This document shows positions 8,049 to 15,097 of a DNA stretch of 64,000 nt, in pieces; the first letter of the stretch is position 1, and every line of letters starts with the position of its first letter. The stretch lies in NCBI GenBank assembly GCA_963740215.1, contig CAVUDJ010000008.1, positions 62,001 through 126,000 of the forward strand, read 5' to 3'. A program made the translations under genes and the position numbers. Source of the stretch: CAVVAL01 sp963740215 (GTDB taxonomy: Bacteria; Actinomycetota; Actinomycetes; Mycobacteriales; Cryptosporangiaceae). Under the pieces are notes generated by a model that made no database searches, was not told where the DNA came from, and worked only from the letters and a program-made list of their open reading frames with translations.

Positions 8049-9515
8049 TTGATCCGCATCGACGGCGCGCACTTGACCTGCGCTGACATCGCGGCGGCCG
8101 CGTACCGCCGGGACGGCATCGTGGTCACCAACGATGCCCGGCACCGAGTCGCGGCGTCGTACCAGTTCGCCGACCGGATCTCCCGCGAGCGCACGGTGTA
8201 TGGCAGATCGACCGGCGTGGGCGCCAACCGCGACGTCGACATCACCGACCCGGCCAGGCATGCCCTGTCGCTGGTGCGCAGTCACGCGACCTCGGCCGGG
8301 CCGGTTCGAGCGGTGGAACGGGTGCGCGCCACGCTCGTCGTCCGTCTCAATCAGTTGGCGGCCGGCGGCAGTGGCGCTTCCCTGTCCCTGCTGGACGGGC
8401 TGGCGGCGATGCTTGCGGCCGACGCGTTGCCCGAGGTTCGTGAGCACGGCAGCATCGGCACCGGCGACCTCACCGCGCTTGCCACCATCGCGCTCGCGCT
8501 GGTCGGCGAGGTACCGACGACGGGCGCGCTGCCCGCCACGATCGAGTTCGGTGTGCACGACGCGCTGCCGTTCATGAGCAGCAACGCGGCTGCGATCGGC
8601 GACGCGGCGCTGGCCTGCACGGAATTGCAGATGCTGGCCCGCGCCTGCGTGGTGGTCGCGGGGCTCACCTACACAGCCATCGACGGCAATCCCGAAGCAT
8701 TCGCCGAGGTGGTTGAACGGGTGACTCCCTTCGATGGCGCCCGGCAGGTCTGCCGCTGGATGCGGTCGCTTACGGTCCCGGCCGCTCCACCGGCGCGGAT
8801 CCAGGATCCGTTCGGCCTCCGGACACTTCCGCAGGCACACGGCGCCGCCCTGGACGCTCTGGCCGAGTTGGATGACGTGGTTTGCCGTCTCGCGAACGCG
8901 CCGTCGGAGAACCCGGTTGTCCTTGCAGGCCGTGACGGCGATGGCGAACTCGCCCACCACGGCGGCTTCCACGCCGTGTATCTGACTACGGCACTCGATG
9001 CCGCGGTGATCACCGTCGCACAGTCGGCCAAGCTCGCGCTGGCACGGCTGACGACCTTGAACGATCCGTCGTTCACCGGCCTTGCGCCGTTCCTCGGGGA
9101 CGGCACGCCCGGCATGTCCGGCGTGATGGTGCTCGAGTACGTCGCCGCTTCCGCCCTGGGCGACCTACGCGCCGCCGCGACCCCGGCCGGCCTGCAGGCG
9201 GTGGTCCTGTCACGGGGGGTGGAGGAGGATGCCAGCTTCGCCTCGCTGGCGGCGCGCCAGGCGACCAGCGCGGTCGGCAACCTGCGGATCATGCTGGCCT
9301 GCGAGCTGGTCGCGGCCGTTCGCGCTCTGCGGTTGCGGGGCATCTCGCCGGCCAGCGAACCGCTCGCCCGCGCCCTCGCGGCGTGCGCAGACCTTCCGGG
9401 CGGCCTCGACGACCGGAATCTGAGCGGGGACGTCCAACTCGCCGAACAGGTGCTGTCAGTGCTCGGCGAGCTCGTCTCGCGGGCGGCGGCCACCCGCGAC
9501 GCCTCCGACCCCTAG
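8049..9515 (+). CDS. histidine/phenylalanine ammonia-lyase superfamily protein with a non-canonical MIO triad
   Basis: A 488-residue member of the aromatic amino acid lyase fold. TTG start 8049 is supported by AGGAGG just upstream. Family landmarks: the catalytic-tyrosine loop V-Y-G-R-S-T-G-V-G-A-N, the D-A-L-P-F-M-S-S-N segment, and I-Q-D-P-F-G-L-R-T-L-P-Q-A-H-G. Canonical enzymes form the MIO electrophile from Ala-Ser-Gly in G-A-S-G-D-L; here the aligned segment is I136-G-T-G-D-L, giving Gly137-Thr138-Gly139. So the residue cyclised in the family is Thr, not Ser, and normal ammonia-lyase chemistry is uncertain. It is divergent from an IclR regulator and a betaine-type importer, suggesting the imported compound is its substrate; an ergothionase- or hercynine-type lyase is one speculative reading. 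Confidence 0.8.
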   Translation: MIRIDGAHLTCADIAAAAYRRDGIVVTNDARHRVAASYQFADRISRERTVYGRSTGVGANRDVDITDPARHALSLVRSHATSAGPVRAVERVRATLVVRLNQLAAGGSGASLSLLDGLAAMLAADALPEVREHGSIGTGDLTALATIALALVGEVPTTGALPATIEFGVHDALPFMSSNAAAIGDAALACTELQMLARACVVVAGLTYTAIDGNPEAFAEVVERVTPFDGARQVCRWMRSLTVPAAPPARIQDPFGLRTLPQAHGAALDALAELDDVVCRLANAPSENPVVLAGRDGDGELAHHGGFHAVYLTTALDAAVITVAQSAKLALARLTTLNDPSFTGLAPFLGDGTPGMSGVMVLEYVAASALGDLRAAATPAGLQAVVLSRGVEEDASFASLAARQATSAVGNLRIMLACELVAAVRALRLRGISPASEPLARALAACADLPGGLDDRNLSGDVQLAEQVLSVLGELVSRAAATRDASDP

Positions 9516-9543
9516 CGAGCCCGCGGGTCACGAGGGTCGCGGG

Positions 9544-10158
9544 TCAGGCCATGTCGTCCAGCGGACGTAGCTCGTCGGCATAGGAGACCGACGTCCGCCC
9601 CAGTACCCCGGTCCGGCTGACCGCGTACTGACCCATCCGCCACAGGGGAGGCGAGTACGCGTGTATCGAGACGCTGCCCTCGTGCTTGCCCGTGAGCCGG
9701 TGGATGTGGTCGGGGCCGAAGCAGAAGACCGTTCCGGCCGGAACCTCGGTATGGATGCTCGGCGTGCCCACCGCGAGGTTGTGCTCGGTCAGGCACCCCT
9801 CGGCGACCGCGACGGCACCGGATGAGATGTCGTGGTCGTGCCAGCCCGTGTCGCTCTGCGGAGTCCAGCAGAGCACCCACACGTCCACATGGGTGTCGCG
9901 GTGTAGCTCGACGTAGTGCCGCGCCTCGTCGCTGTAGGCGACATGCTCGCGCCACTGCGAAGGGTCGTCGGCGATGGAGCTCACGAGCTTGAGGAGTTCG
10001 CGCTTGTCCAGGTCTCGTCCTGGCAGGGTGTTCAGCGAGAGACCCGGGCCGACGATGTCGGGCCGCTCGGCGGAACTCTGTGCCGGAATCCGGCGGGCGG
10101 GGGCGGCCTCGGCAGGGGTGCCAGTCATCGTGGTCCTTCCGAGGATCGGGTCAGTCAT
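9544..10158 (-). CDS. cysteine-dioxygenase-family cupin
   Basis: A 204-residue cupin of the type I cysteine dioxygenase family. The iron-binding histidines are visible as H-D-H-D in T-G-W-H-D-H-D-I-S-S-G and a third His in D-H-I-H-R-L-T-G. ATG 10158 has AAGGAGG eight bases upstream and overlaps the amidohydrolase stop (ATGA), so both are made from one transcript. The family oxidises thiols (cysteine, 3-mercaptopropionate and relatives) to sulfinates with O2. The actual substrate is unknown. It ends 28 bases from the convergent lyase gene. A thiol-containing intermediate in the neighbouring catabolic genes is a reasonable inference. Confidence 0.85.
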   Translation of the reverse strand: MTDPILGRTTMTGTPAEAAPARRIPAQSSAERPDIVGPGLSLNTLPGRDLDKRELLKLVSSIADDPSQWREHVAYSDEARHYVELHRDTHVDVWVLCWTPQSDTGWHDHDISSGAVAVAEGCLTEHNLAVGTPSIHTEVPAGTVFCFGPDHIHRLTGKHEGSVSIHAYSPPLWRMGQYAVSRTGVLGRTSVSYADELRPLDDMA

Positions 10159-11057
10159 GGGCGACCTCCTTCGAGGAAACGGCGGGGGTTGACAACGCGA
10201 ACGGCGTGGGTGGCAGCCGCGCCTAGGCCTGGATCAGTGGGTTCGGCGTACGGACGGTCGCTGCCGAGCACGATCTGGTCGATGCCCAGGACGCGGATGA
10301 GGCTGTCCAGGCCGCGGCGCCCGTAGGACGACGTGTCGACGAACGTGTTCGGGTCGATGCGCAGTGGGGCACCGCCGCGGGCGGCGAACCGCTCATCGTG
10401 GACCGGCGCCAGCCCGGCTCCGGCAGCGAAGCAGATCCGTAGGTCGGGCAGGAGCGTGCGCCCGACGGCGTGCCAGGCCCACCATGCGGCGTGCAGTTGC
10501 GCCGGGTACTCGACAACTGCTGGCCACCACGCTGGTTCGTCGTCGCTACGCCGGCCTGCGACGGGCCCGGGATGGACCAGCACCGGCCGGCCGGCCCGCT
10601 CGCACACGCGCAGCACCTCGGCGGAGCGCTGCACGCCTGCGGGTGTCACGAGCTGGGTCGCCGGGATCTGCAGACCAACGAAGCCGGCCTTCAGCAGGTT
10701 GCTCAACTGCTGGAGGTCGGGCTCGACGTGATTGACCGATGCCCACGCTCCGAACGGTTCAGGCAGGCTGCGCGCTCCCTGGTGCCAGGCGGCCAGCAGC
10801 GGCGCGGCCTCGTCAGGGTCGAGCTCTTCGACGCCGAGTGGGCTCGACAGGGCAAGCAGGACACGGCCGCACCCGCCATCGAGCGCGGCGCGGAGGGCCA
10901 CGTCGTGCGCGGCCGGGTCCACCTCGTAGGCCGGTTCGCCGGGCAGGTGCAGAGTCCATCCGTCCAACCGCAGGCCCTGGCGTCGCGCCCTCAGGGCATC
11001 GACGAACTCGTCAGGCCACAGGTGCTGGTGCACGTCGATGGACGCGGGTCCATGCAC
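10155..11057 (-). CDS. amidohydrolase-family (PF04909-type) metal-dependent hydrolase
   Basis: A TIM-barrel amidohydrolase of about 300 residues. Metal ligands appear in D-V-H-Q-H-L-W near the N-terminus, the barrel His in V-L-V-H-P-G-P, and the terminal Asp in V-L-G-S-D-R-P-Y-A-E-P. The frame is open to an ATG at 11111, but that start would lie inside a palindromic operator; GTG 11057 has GGAGG five bases upstream and gives a normal N-terminus, so it is preferred. It is co-transcribed with the cysteine-dioxygenase-like cupin and divergent from a LacI regulator. The family includes decarboxylases and C-N or ester hydrolases; the substrate is unknown. Confidence 0.85.
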   Translation of the reverse strand: MHGPASIDVHQHLWPDEFVDALRARRQGLRLDGWTLHLPGEPAYEVDPAAHDVALRAALDGGCGRVLLALSSPLGVEELDPDEAAPLLAAWHQGARSLPEPFGAWASVNHVEPDLQQLSNLLKAGFVGLQIPATQLVTPAGVQRSAEVLRVCERAGRPVLVHPGPVAGRRSDDEPAWWPAVVEYPAQLHAAWWAWHAVGRTLLPDLRICFAAGAGLAPVHDERFAARGGAPLRIDPNTFVDTSSYGRRGLDSLIRVLGIDQIVLGSDRPYAEPTDPGLGAAATHAVRVVNPRRFLEGGRP

Positions 11058-11068
11058 GTCCACCTCCA

Positions 11069-11108
11069 GTGAAGCGTTTAACTGATCCGTTACAGTGAAG
11101 CGCTTCAC
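11069..11108. promoter_or_regulatory. two LacI-type operators
   Basis: GTGAAGCGCTTCAC at 11095-11108 is a perfect 14-base palindrome with the central CG of LacI/GalR operators. A degenerate copy, GTGAAGCGTTTAAC, sits at 11069-11082 (10 of 14 positions symmetric). Centre-to-centre spacing is 26 bases. They lie between the divergent amidohydrolase and lacI-family genes, so the regulator probably controls both. Confidence 0.75.
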
Positions 11109-11142
11109 CACGGACCTGTCAACGGTTCACTAGGCTGGCCCG

Positions 11143-12174
11143 ATGGAAGCGCGCCGCAGGCGTCCGACACTGCGCGACATCGCCGAGGAGACCGGCCTCT
11201 CCACGGCTACGGTGTCCTACGCCCTCCGCGGCCTCCAGGTGCCGATCGAGACACAGGAACGCGTCCGCGAGGCGGCCCAGCGGCTCGGCTACCACGCCGA
11301 TCCGATCGCGCGGGCACTCGTCTCCGGCCGCACCGGATACGTCGGCGTCCTCTGCAGATCGCTGGAAGACATCTGGCAGCAGGGGGTGGCGGCGGCGCTC
11401 GGCCGCGGCCTGCTCCAGGCGGGGCGCAACGGCCTGATCGTCGACGCGTCAAACGATCCGGAGCGCGAGGCCACGCTGGCCCAGCGGCTGGTCGACCAGC
11501 GAGTCGATGCGTTGATCGCCCTCCCGGTCGACCCACGTGGCGGGCACTGGGCGAGAATCGCGCAGCGGACTGTCCTCGTCTCGATCGGCGACGGGCTCCC
11601 CGGCGCGGCCACCGCGGCCGAGGTGGTCTTCGACAATGCGGGCGGAGTCACCGACGCGCTGACCCGGCTGGCCGAGGCGGGGCACACCAGGATCACCGTG
11701 CTGACGTCGGTCGGCGTGTCGACGCCGGATCGTCCGGCCGAGAGCGTCGTCCACCGAGTCGCCGCGGAGCTCGGCGTGACAGCAACGCTGCGCTCCGCAC
11801 CTCACGATCTCGACGGCGCGAGCGAGGTGGCCCGTGAGGTGTTGACCGGAGCCGACCCACCCACTGCGTTTCTCTCGCTTGCCGACTCCATCGCGTATGG
11901 CGTCTATGCGGCGGTGGCCGAGCTCGGTCTTCTTGTGCCGGACGACATTTCCGTGCTCGGCTTCGACGACCATCCCGTCTCCCGGCTCCTTACCCCGCCG
12001 CTGTCGAGCTACCGCTGGCCGGTCGACGAACTGGTGACTGCCGTCGTGCAGCGGACCGTGCGGGCGGTCGACGAAAGTAAGCGCAGCAAGCGGAAGGTGC
12101 TGACCGCGACGCCGCAGATGCGCGGGTCGGTGGCGCCGCCGCCAAGACGGGCGCGCTCGCGTACGGCCGGATGA
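11143..12174 (+). CDS. LacI-family transcriptional regulator
   Basis: A 343-residue repressor. The N-terminal LacI helix-turn-helix is T-L-R-D-I-A-E-E-T-G-L-S-T-A-T-V-S-Y-A-L-R-G (residues about 7-28), then the hinge helix segment A-D-P-I-A-R-A-L-V-S-G-R-T-G, and a periplasmic-binding-like effector domain ending in D-D-I-S-V-L-G-F-D-D-H-P. It is divergent from the amidohydrolase/cupin operon with two palindromic operators between them, and is likely both autoregulated and the local repressor. The inducer is probably the substrate or product of those enzymes rather than a sugar; this is inference. Confidence 0.92.
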   Translation: MEARRRRPTLRDIAEETGLSTATVSYALRGLQVPIETQERVREAAQRLGYHADPIARALVSGRTGYVGVLCRSLEDIWQQGVAAALGRGLLQAGRNGLIVDASNDPEREATLAQRLVDQRVDALIALPVDPRGGHWARIAQRTVLVSIGDGLPGAATAAEVVFDNAGGVTDALTRLAEAGHTRITVLTSVGVSTPDRPAESVVHRVAAELGVTATLRSAPHDLDGASEVAREVLTGADPPTAFLSLADSIAYGVYAAVAELGLLVPDDISVLGFDDHPVSRLLTPPLSSYRWPVDELVTAVVQRTVRAVDESKRSKRKVLTATPQMRGSVAPPPRRARSRTAG

Positions 12175-12369
12175 TCCGCGTGTCATCCCTCATCGGTCCT
12201 GCACGACGGAACGATCACCTCGTACTGCCCGCGCACTATCTCTATAGGCCCCGATGGGTAGCTCGCGAAAGCGATTCTTGCCGCCGCTGAGGACGATGAG
12301 CCGGAAGGTGTACCGCAGCGTGTCGACGACCGGGCTGCGGCGCTTCCGTGGTGAGGCAGAGTGAAGCGC

Positions 12370-12780
12370 ATGAGTGATCACGCCCCGGTACGCCAGCTGC
12401 GGCTGTGCGTCACCGCATCCGACTACGGCGAAGCGCTGCGCTTCTACCGCGACGTCCTCGGTCTGTCCGAGCAAGGCTCCTACTCCTCGCCCGACGGAGG
12501 GCGGGTCACGATTCTCGAGGCGGGTGTGGCGACGCTCGAGCTGGCCGACCCCGACTACGCCGCGTACATCGACGAGGTCGAGGTCGGCAGCCGGGTCGCC
12601 GGCCACATCCGGGTCGCCTTCGAGGTCGAGGACACCGCGCGGGTGACCGCTTCCCTGGAAGATGCCGGCGCGGACGTCGTTGCCCCGCCGACCCGCACTC
12701 CGTGGAACTCGCTCAACGCCCGGCTGAGCGCGCCGGCCGACCTCCAGGTGACGATCTTCGCCGAGCTGGACCAACCCTGA
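12370..12780 (+). CDS. VOC-superfamily (glyoxalase/bleomycin resistance-like) protein
   Basis: A 136-residue single-gene VOC protein with the paired beta-alpha-beta-beta-beta modules: V-R-Q-L-R-L-C-V-T-A-S-D-Y at the start, F-Y-R-D-V-L-G-L, and H-I-R-V-A-F-E-V-E-D in the second half. An in-frame GTG lies three codons earlier (12361) and is an alternative start. Function within the superfamily (lyase, dioxygenase, resistance binding protein) cannot be assigned. It is not clearly in an operon; the 195 bases before it hold no confident gene. Confidence 0.8.
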   Translation: MSDHAPVRQLRLCVTASDYGEALRFYRDVLGLSEQGSYSSPDGGRVTILEAGVATLELADPDYAAYIDEVEVGSRVAGHIRVAFEVEDTARVTASLEDAGADVVAPPTRTPWNSLNARLSAPADLQVTIFAELDQP

Positions 12781-12847
12781 CCGGGCGGCTCGGGGATCAG
12801 CGACGGCTTCGACGATCCGAATGGCGCCTAACTCGTCCCGAGCGGCT

Positions 12848-12868
12848 CCGTATTACGTCGTGATACGG
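12848..12868. promoter_or_regulatory. candidate autoregulatory operator of the toxin-antitoxin operon
   Basis: CCGTAT at 12848-12853 and its inverse ATACGG at 12863-12868 form an inverted repeat with a nine-base spacer. The right arm touches the first possible start codon of the toxin gene (GTG 12868). Ribbon-helix-helix antitoxins typically bind short inverted repeats at this position, so this is a good operator candidate. Confidence 0.5.
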
Positions 12869-13158
12869 TGCGCGCTGTGGCTGAACGGGACTACGTCTGG
12901 ACTGACCATGGCCTGGCCAGTGTGCGAACAGGCGGACTCTCGGTGGCAGAGATCATCCAGGCGCTCTACGCACCGCCAGGTCTGCGGTATGAGCGGCGGA
13001 TCGGCGAGTTGTTGCTGATCGTGATGGGTATGGCCGAAACTGGCCGCGTGGTCGCGGTGCTGTGTGATCGGGACGATGACACGGTGACCTACGAGATCAT
13101 CGGAGCGCGTGCTCTTTCGGGCGATGACCTCGATGAGTGGAGGAGGCACATTCGATGA
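12868..13158 (+). CDS. BrnT-like type II toxin
   Basis: A 96-residue protein, 93 if GTG 12877 is used. It matches the general pattern of BrnT-like RNase toxins: an early T-D-H-G, an acidic helix, strands L-L-I-V-M-G-M-A-E-T-G-R-V-V-A-V-L, and the C-terminal Y-E-I-I-G-A-R-A-L-S-G-D-D-L-D-E-W. Its TGA overlaps the ATG of the antitoxin gene (ATGA). Toxin-first order with an RHH antitoxin downstream is the brnTA arrangement. No clear ribosome binding site precedes either start, so leaderless translation is possible. Assignment is from pattern and gene order, not from a database search. Confidence 0.7.
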   Translation: MRAVAERDYVWTDHGLASVRTGGLSVAEIIQALYAPPGLRYERRIGELLLIVMGMAETGRVVAVLCDRDDDTVTYEIIGARALSGDDLDEWRRHIR

Positions 13159-13499
13159 CCGAGCCGAACCTCGACCAGATGTCGAAGGACGACGCCATTG
13201 CCTGGTTCTCCACCACCGATAGTCTCGGGCCGGCAATCCGATCGATGGCGCCGGCCACGGATCCCAGCGGTCCGCCTCCTGAGGTGCCGATGATGCTGGC
13301 GAGTCTTCGCCTGCCGGTCCACCTTGCCGAGCAGCTCGACGAACTTGCCTCCCGAACGGGCGTCCGGCGGTCGGATGTCATGCGTGAGGCGCTCACCCGG
13401 TTCGTGGCCGAGCAGACGGCGCCGGTCCCCCGCGACGAAGCGGAACACGCCTTGGACGTCCTGCGCCGGGTCGTCGCCAAAACAAACGGGAACTACTGA
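13155..13499 (+). CDS. ribbon-helix-helix (CopG/BrnA-like) antitoxin
   Basis: A 114-residue protein with a disordered N-terminal half that probably wraps the toxin and a C-terminal RHH DNA-binding domain: strand M-L-A-S-L-R-L-P-V, then helix L-A-E-Q-L-D-E-L-A-S-R-T-G-V-R-R-S-D-V-M-R-E-A-L. The start at 13155 overlaps the toxin stop and follows an AGGAGG-containing stretch within the toxin gene. It would neutralise the toxin and autorepress through the inverted repeat at 12848-12868. Confidence 0.85.
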   Translation: MTEPNLDQMSKDDAIAWFSTTDSLGPAIRSMAPATDPSGPPPEVPMMLASLRLPVHLAEQLDELASRTGVRRSDVMREALTRFVAEQTAPVPRDEAEHALDVLRRVVAKTNGNY

Positions 13500-13656
13500 C
13501 GCCGCCTAGCGTGCGGTCATCTCAGGATCTGGCCGGATTGTGGAGTCTGACTCAATGCCGATGAGTTAGCCATCGGTTTCATGAATGGTCGGGCTTGACG
13601 GTATGAATGCTTTCAGCCACGCCGCGTAGCGTCCGATGAGACTGTCCATTGTCGAC

Positions 13657-13710
13657 TAGTCGGGGAAGGTAACCTTACGTCGCGGATCGTAGCGTTACCT
13701 TCCCCGACTA
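13657..13710. repeat. perfect 17-base inverted repeat
   Basis: TAGTCGGGGAAGGTAAC at 13657-13673 is exactly inverted at 13694-13710; the spacer can extend the stem by several more pairs (TACG/CGTA). The arm contains GTCGGGGAA, the same core as the 68-bp repeat family, so it may be a relative. It lies 158 bases downstream of the antitoxin gene and could act as a transcription terminator or as a separate palindromic element. Confidence 0.8.
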
Positions 13711-13771
13711 ATCCAATATGGACACCTGGTGGTGCCGGTCAGAGCCGCCAGCGAGCCGTCGCGACCCTAGG

Positions 13772-13832
13772 CAACTGTCGGGGAAATGGCGGCATCCTGC
13801 GCCCGGTTTCAGGACCACTGCCCCGACAGTCC
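13772..13832 (+). repeat. palindrome-ended interspersed repeat, copy B
   Basis: Begins CAACTGTCGGGGAAATGGCG and ends TGCCCCGACAGTCC. Here the terminal repeats match over ten bases without mismatch (ACTGTCGGGG / CCCCGACAGT). The inner hairpin has a different sequence from copies A and D (TCCTG / CAGGA) but is still paired, which suggests that structure is maintained. The central CCGGTT is kept. Confidence 0.8.
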
Positions 13833-13986
13833 GTTTCCCCGGCCGGCGGCGTGCGCCAGCGGAGCTGCCCGGCTTGACGAGGCAACGTGGCTCAGCCGTG
13901 AACACCGTTGTGAGGTTCGACGTATCAGCGCCCGGCGGTTACTCCCCTAATCGGCATCAGGCGACGACACGAGAGGACCTACCACC

Positions 13987-14082
13987 ATGACCTTGGACGA
14001 CTTCGTCACGCTCCTGGCCGTTTACGAGCCGGCCGCCTTCGGTCCGGCGCCGCAGCCAACGCAGCCGGCCAAGCGGGAGTGA
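13987..14082 (+). CDS. 31-residue peptide of unknown function
   Basis: A very small frame: M-T-L-D-D-F-V-T-L-L-A-V-Y-E-P-A-A-F then a Pro/Gln-rich tail ending K-R-E. An AGAGGA motif lies about ten bases before the ATG. Its stop is three bases before the ATG of the next gene, so the two look translationally coupled, which is the main argument that it is real. It has no Cys and no signal peptide. It could be a leader peptide, a small regulator or a precursor peptide; nothing in the sequence decides. Confidence 0.45.
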   Translation: MTLDDFVTLLAVYEPAAFGPAPQPTQPAKRE

Positions 14083-14085
14083 CCG

Positions 14086-14424
14086 ATGACAGCCCTTGTC
14101 TCGACGCACCAGGACGGTGCTCGGTGCGGTCCGGGACTCAACGACAAGCCACATCCAAGCCGAGATCTGCTACGCGTATCCCGCGCCGAAGCGCTGTTCG
14201 TCAGCGACCTGTCCGCCCGACCGGGACTGGGCCACGCAGATCTCGACGATGCGATCCGAACGGCAGTCCAGAAGTTCGGCGGTAGCCGAGGATGCGCCGC
14301 CGCGATGGCGTTCGAGTACGGCGAGCATCCCGAGACCGCCACTGCCCGGATGCTCTGGGCACTCGCGACGGTCGAGGCTGCCTATCCGCGACCTCGCATG
14401 TGCCGAAGAAACGAAGCAGATTGA
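14086..14424 (+). CDS. small hypothetical protein (112 aa)
   Basis: Function not recognised. The middle of the protein (A-L-F-V-S-D-L-S-A-R-P, G-G-S-R-G-C-A-A-A-M-A-F-E-Y-G-E-H-P-E-T-A-A-T-A-type helix, R-M-L-W-A-L-A-T-V) has the look of a conserved actinomycete family that I have seen only as hypothetical. It is predicted soluble and mostly helical. GGGAG lies upstream of the ATG inside the end of the 31-residue gene. It is followed 43 bases later by a small membrane protein, so the three may form one operon. Confidence 0.65.
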   Translation: MTALVSTHQDGARCGPGLNDKPHPSRDLLRVSRAEALFVSDLSARPGLGHADLDDAIRTAVQKFGGSRGCAAAMAFEYGEHPETATARMLWALATVEAAYPRPRMCRRNEAD

Positions 14425-14467
14425 CGGGCTAGTCCCCGTCCCGTCCATAGCTCAAGGAGCTCCCGCC

Positions 14468-14716
14468 ATGCCCACCTCCAACGACCAATCCCAGACCGTA
14501 ATCTCCAGTACCGCGGTCGCGCCCAAGGACGTCGCGTTCCTGTGGAAGGCGCTCATCATCGGACTCATCGCGGTGCTGGGAATCTCCCTCGCCGGCACTC
14601 TCTACGCGGCCCTTGACGGCGACGACAAGACCAGCCCGGAGGTGCTGATCACCGTGTTCACGACGACCTTCGCAGGACTGGTCGGCCTGTTCGTGAGGTC
14701 TCCGGCCGGCCGATAG
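14468..14716 (+). CDS. small membrane protein (82 aa)
   Basis: ATG 14468 has AAGGAG eight bases upstream. The protein has a polar N-terminus (about 25 residues), a membrane helix (L-I-I-G-L-I-A-V-L-G-I-S-L-A-G-T-L), an acidic loop (D-G-D-D-K-T-S-P-E) and a second hydrophobic helix (V-F-T-T-T-F-A-G-L-V-G-L-F-V). Two-helix topology is likely. No family recognised. It ends 21 bases before the convergent winged-helix gene. Confidence 0.7.
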   Translation: MPTSNDQSQTVISSTAVAPKDVAFLWKALIIGLIAVLGISLAGTLYAALDGDDKTSPEVLITVFTTTFAGLVGLFVRSPAGR

Positions 14717-14737
14717 CCCGATGCGACGGGCATCGAT

Positions 14738-15097
14738 CTAATGAACCGTGTGGGGGTCGTCGGCCGAGTCGGCGGGTGGTGTTTGGCGTATCCGTTCGAC
14801 GAGTTTTTCGAGCGTGGTGAGTTCTGCGCGCAGGGCTTTGCGGCCTTGGCGGGTGAGTGCGAGCCAGGTACAGGGCCGGCGGCCTTGGTATCCCTTGCGG
14901 ATTTCAACGAGGCCGGCCTCCTCCAGTACCCGCAGGTGGCGGCTGAGGTTGCCGTCGGTGAGTTCGAGTTCGTCGCGGACCATGGGGAACGTGCACTCGG
15001 CAGCCTCGCTCAGGATGGCCAGGACCCCCAGCCGTACGCGCTGGTGCACGGTCTCGTCGAGATCCAGCGCCGGGTGGGCCTTCGCTGCGCTGCTCAT
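14738..15097 (-). CDS. winged-helix transcriptional regulator
   Basis: A 119-residue regulator of the small winged-helix (MarR/PadR-like, HTH_27) kind. The DNA-binding part is visible as L-A-I-L-S-E-A-A-E-C-T-F-P-M-V-R-D-E-L-E followed by the recognition segment T-D-G-N-L-S-R-H-L-R-V-L-E-E-A-G-L and a wing with K-G-Y-Q-G-R-R-P. Its ATG overlaps the stop of the membrane-protein gene before it (ATGA). This regulator-plus-membrane-protein pair is common in actinomycetes. It probably represses its own operon through the palindrome at 15873-15887. Confidence 0.88.
   Translation of the reverse strand: MSSAAKAHPALDLDETVHQRVRLGVLAILSEAAECTFPMVRDELELTDGNLSRHLRVLEEAGLVEIRKGYQGRRPCTWLALTRQGRKALRAELTTLEKLVERIRQTPPADSADDPHTVH

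Larger units (their letters stand above)
13500..13986. other. 487-base intergenic region with two palindromic elements
   Basis: No convincing gene. It holds a perfect 17-base inverted repeat (13657-13710) and copy B of the interspersed repeat (13772-13832). The short open frames across it overlap these elements and lack ribosome binding sites. Confidence 0.7.

Noticed and set aside
11058..11111. ATG 11111 as start of the amidohydrolase
   Set aside because: It would start inside the LacI-type palindrome and lacks a ribosome binding site; GTG 11057 has GGAGG at proper spacing.
12190..12345. Possible short minus-strand coding remnant (L-R-Y-T-F-R-L-I-V-L-S-G-G-K-N-R-F-R)
   Set aside because: It reads protein-like for about 30 residues but has no clear start, no family match and no neighbour support.
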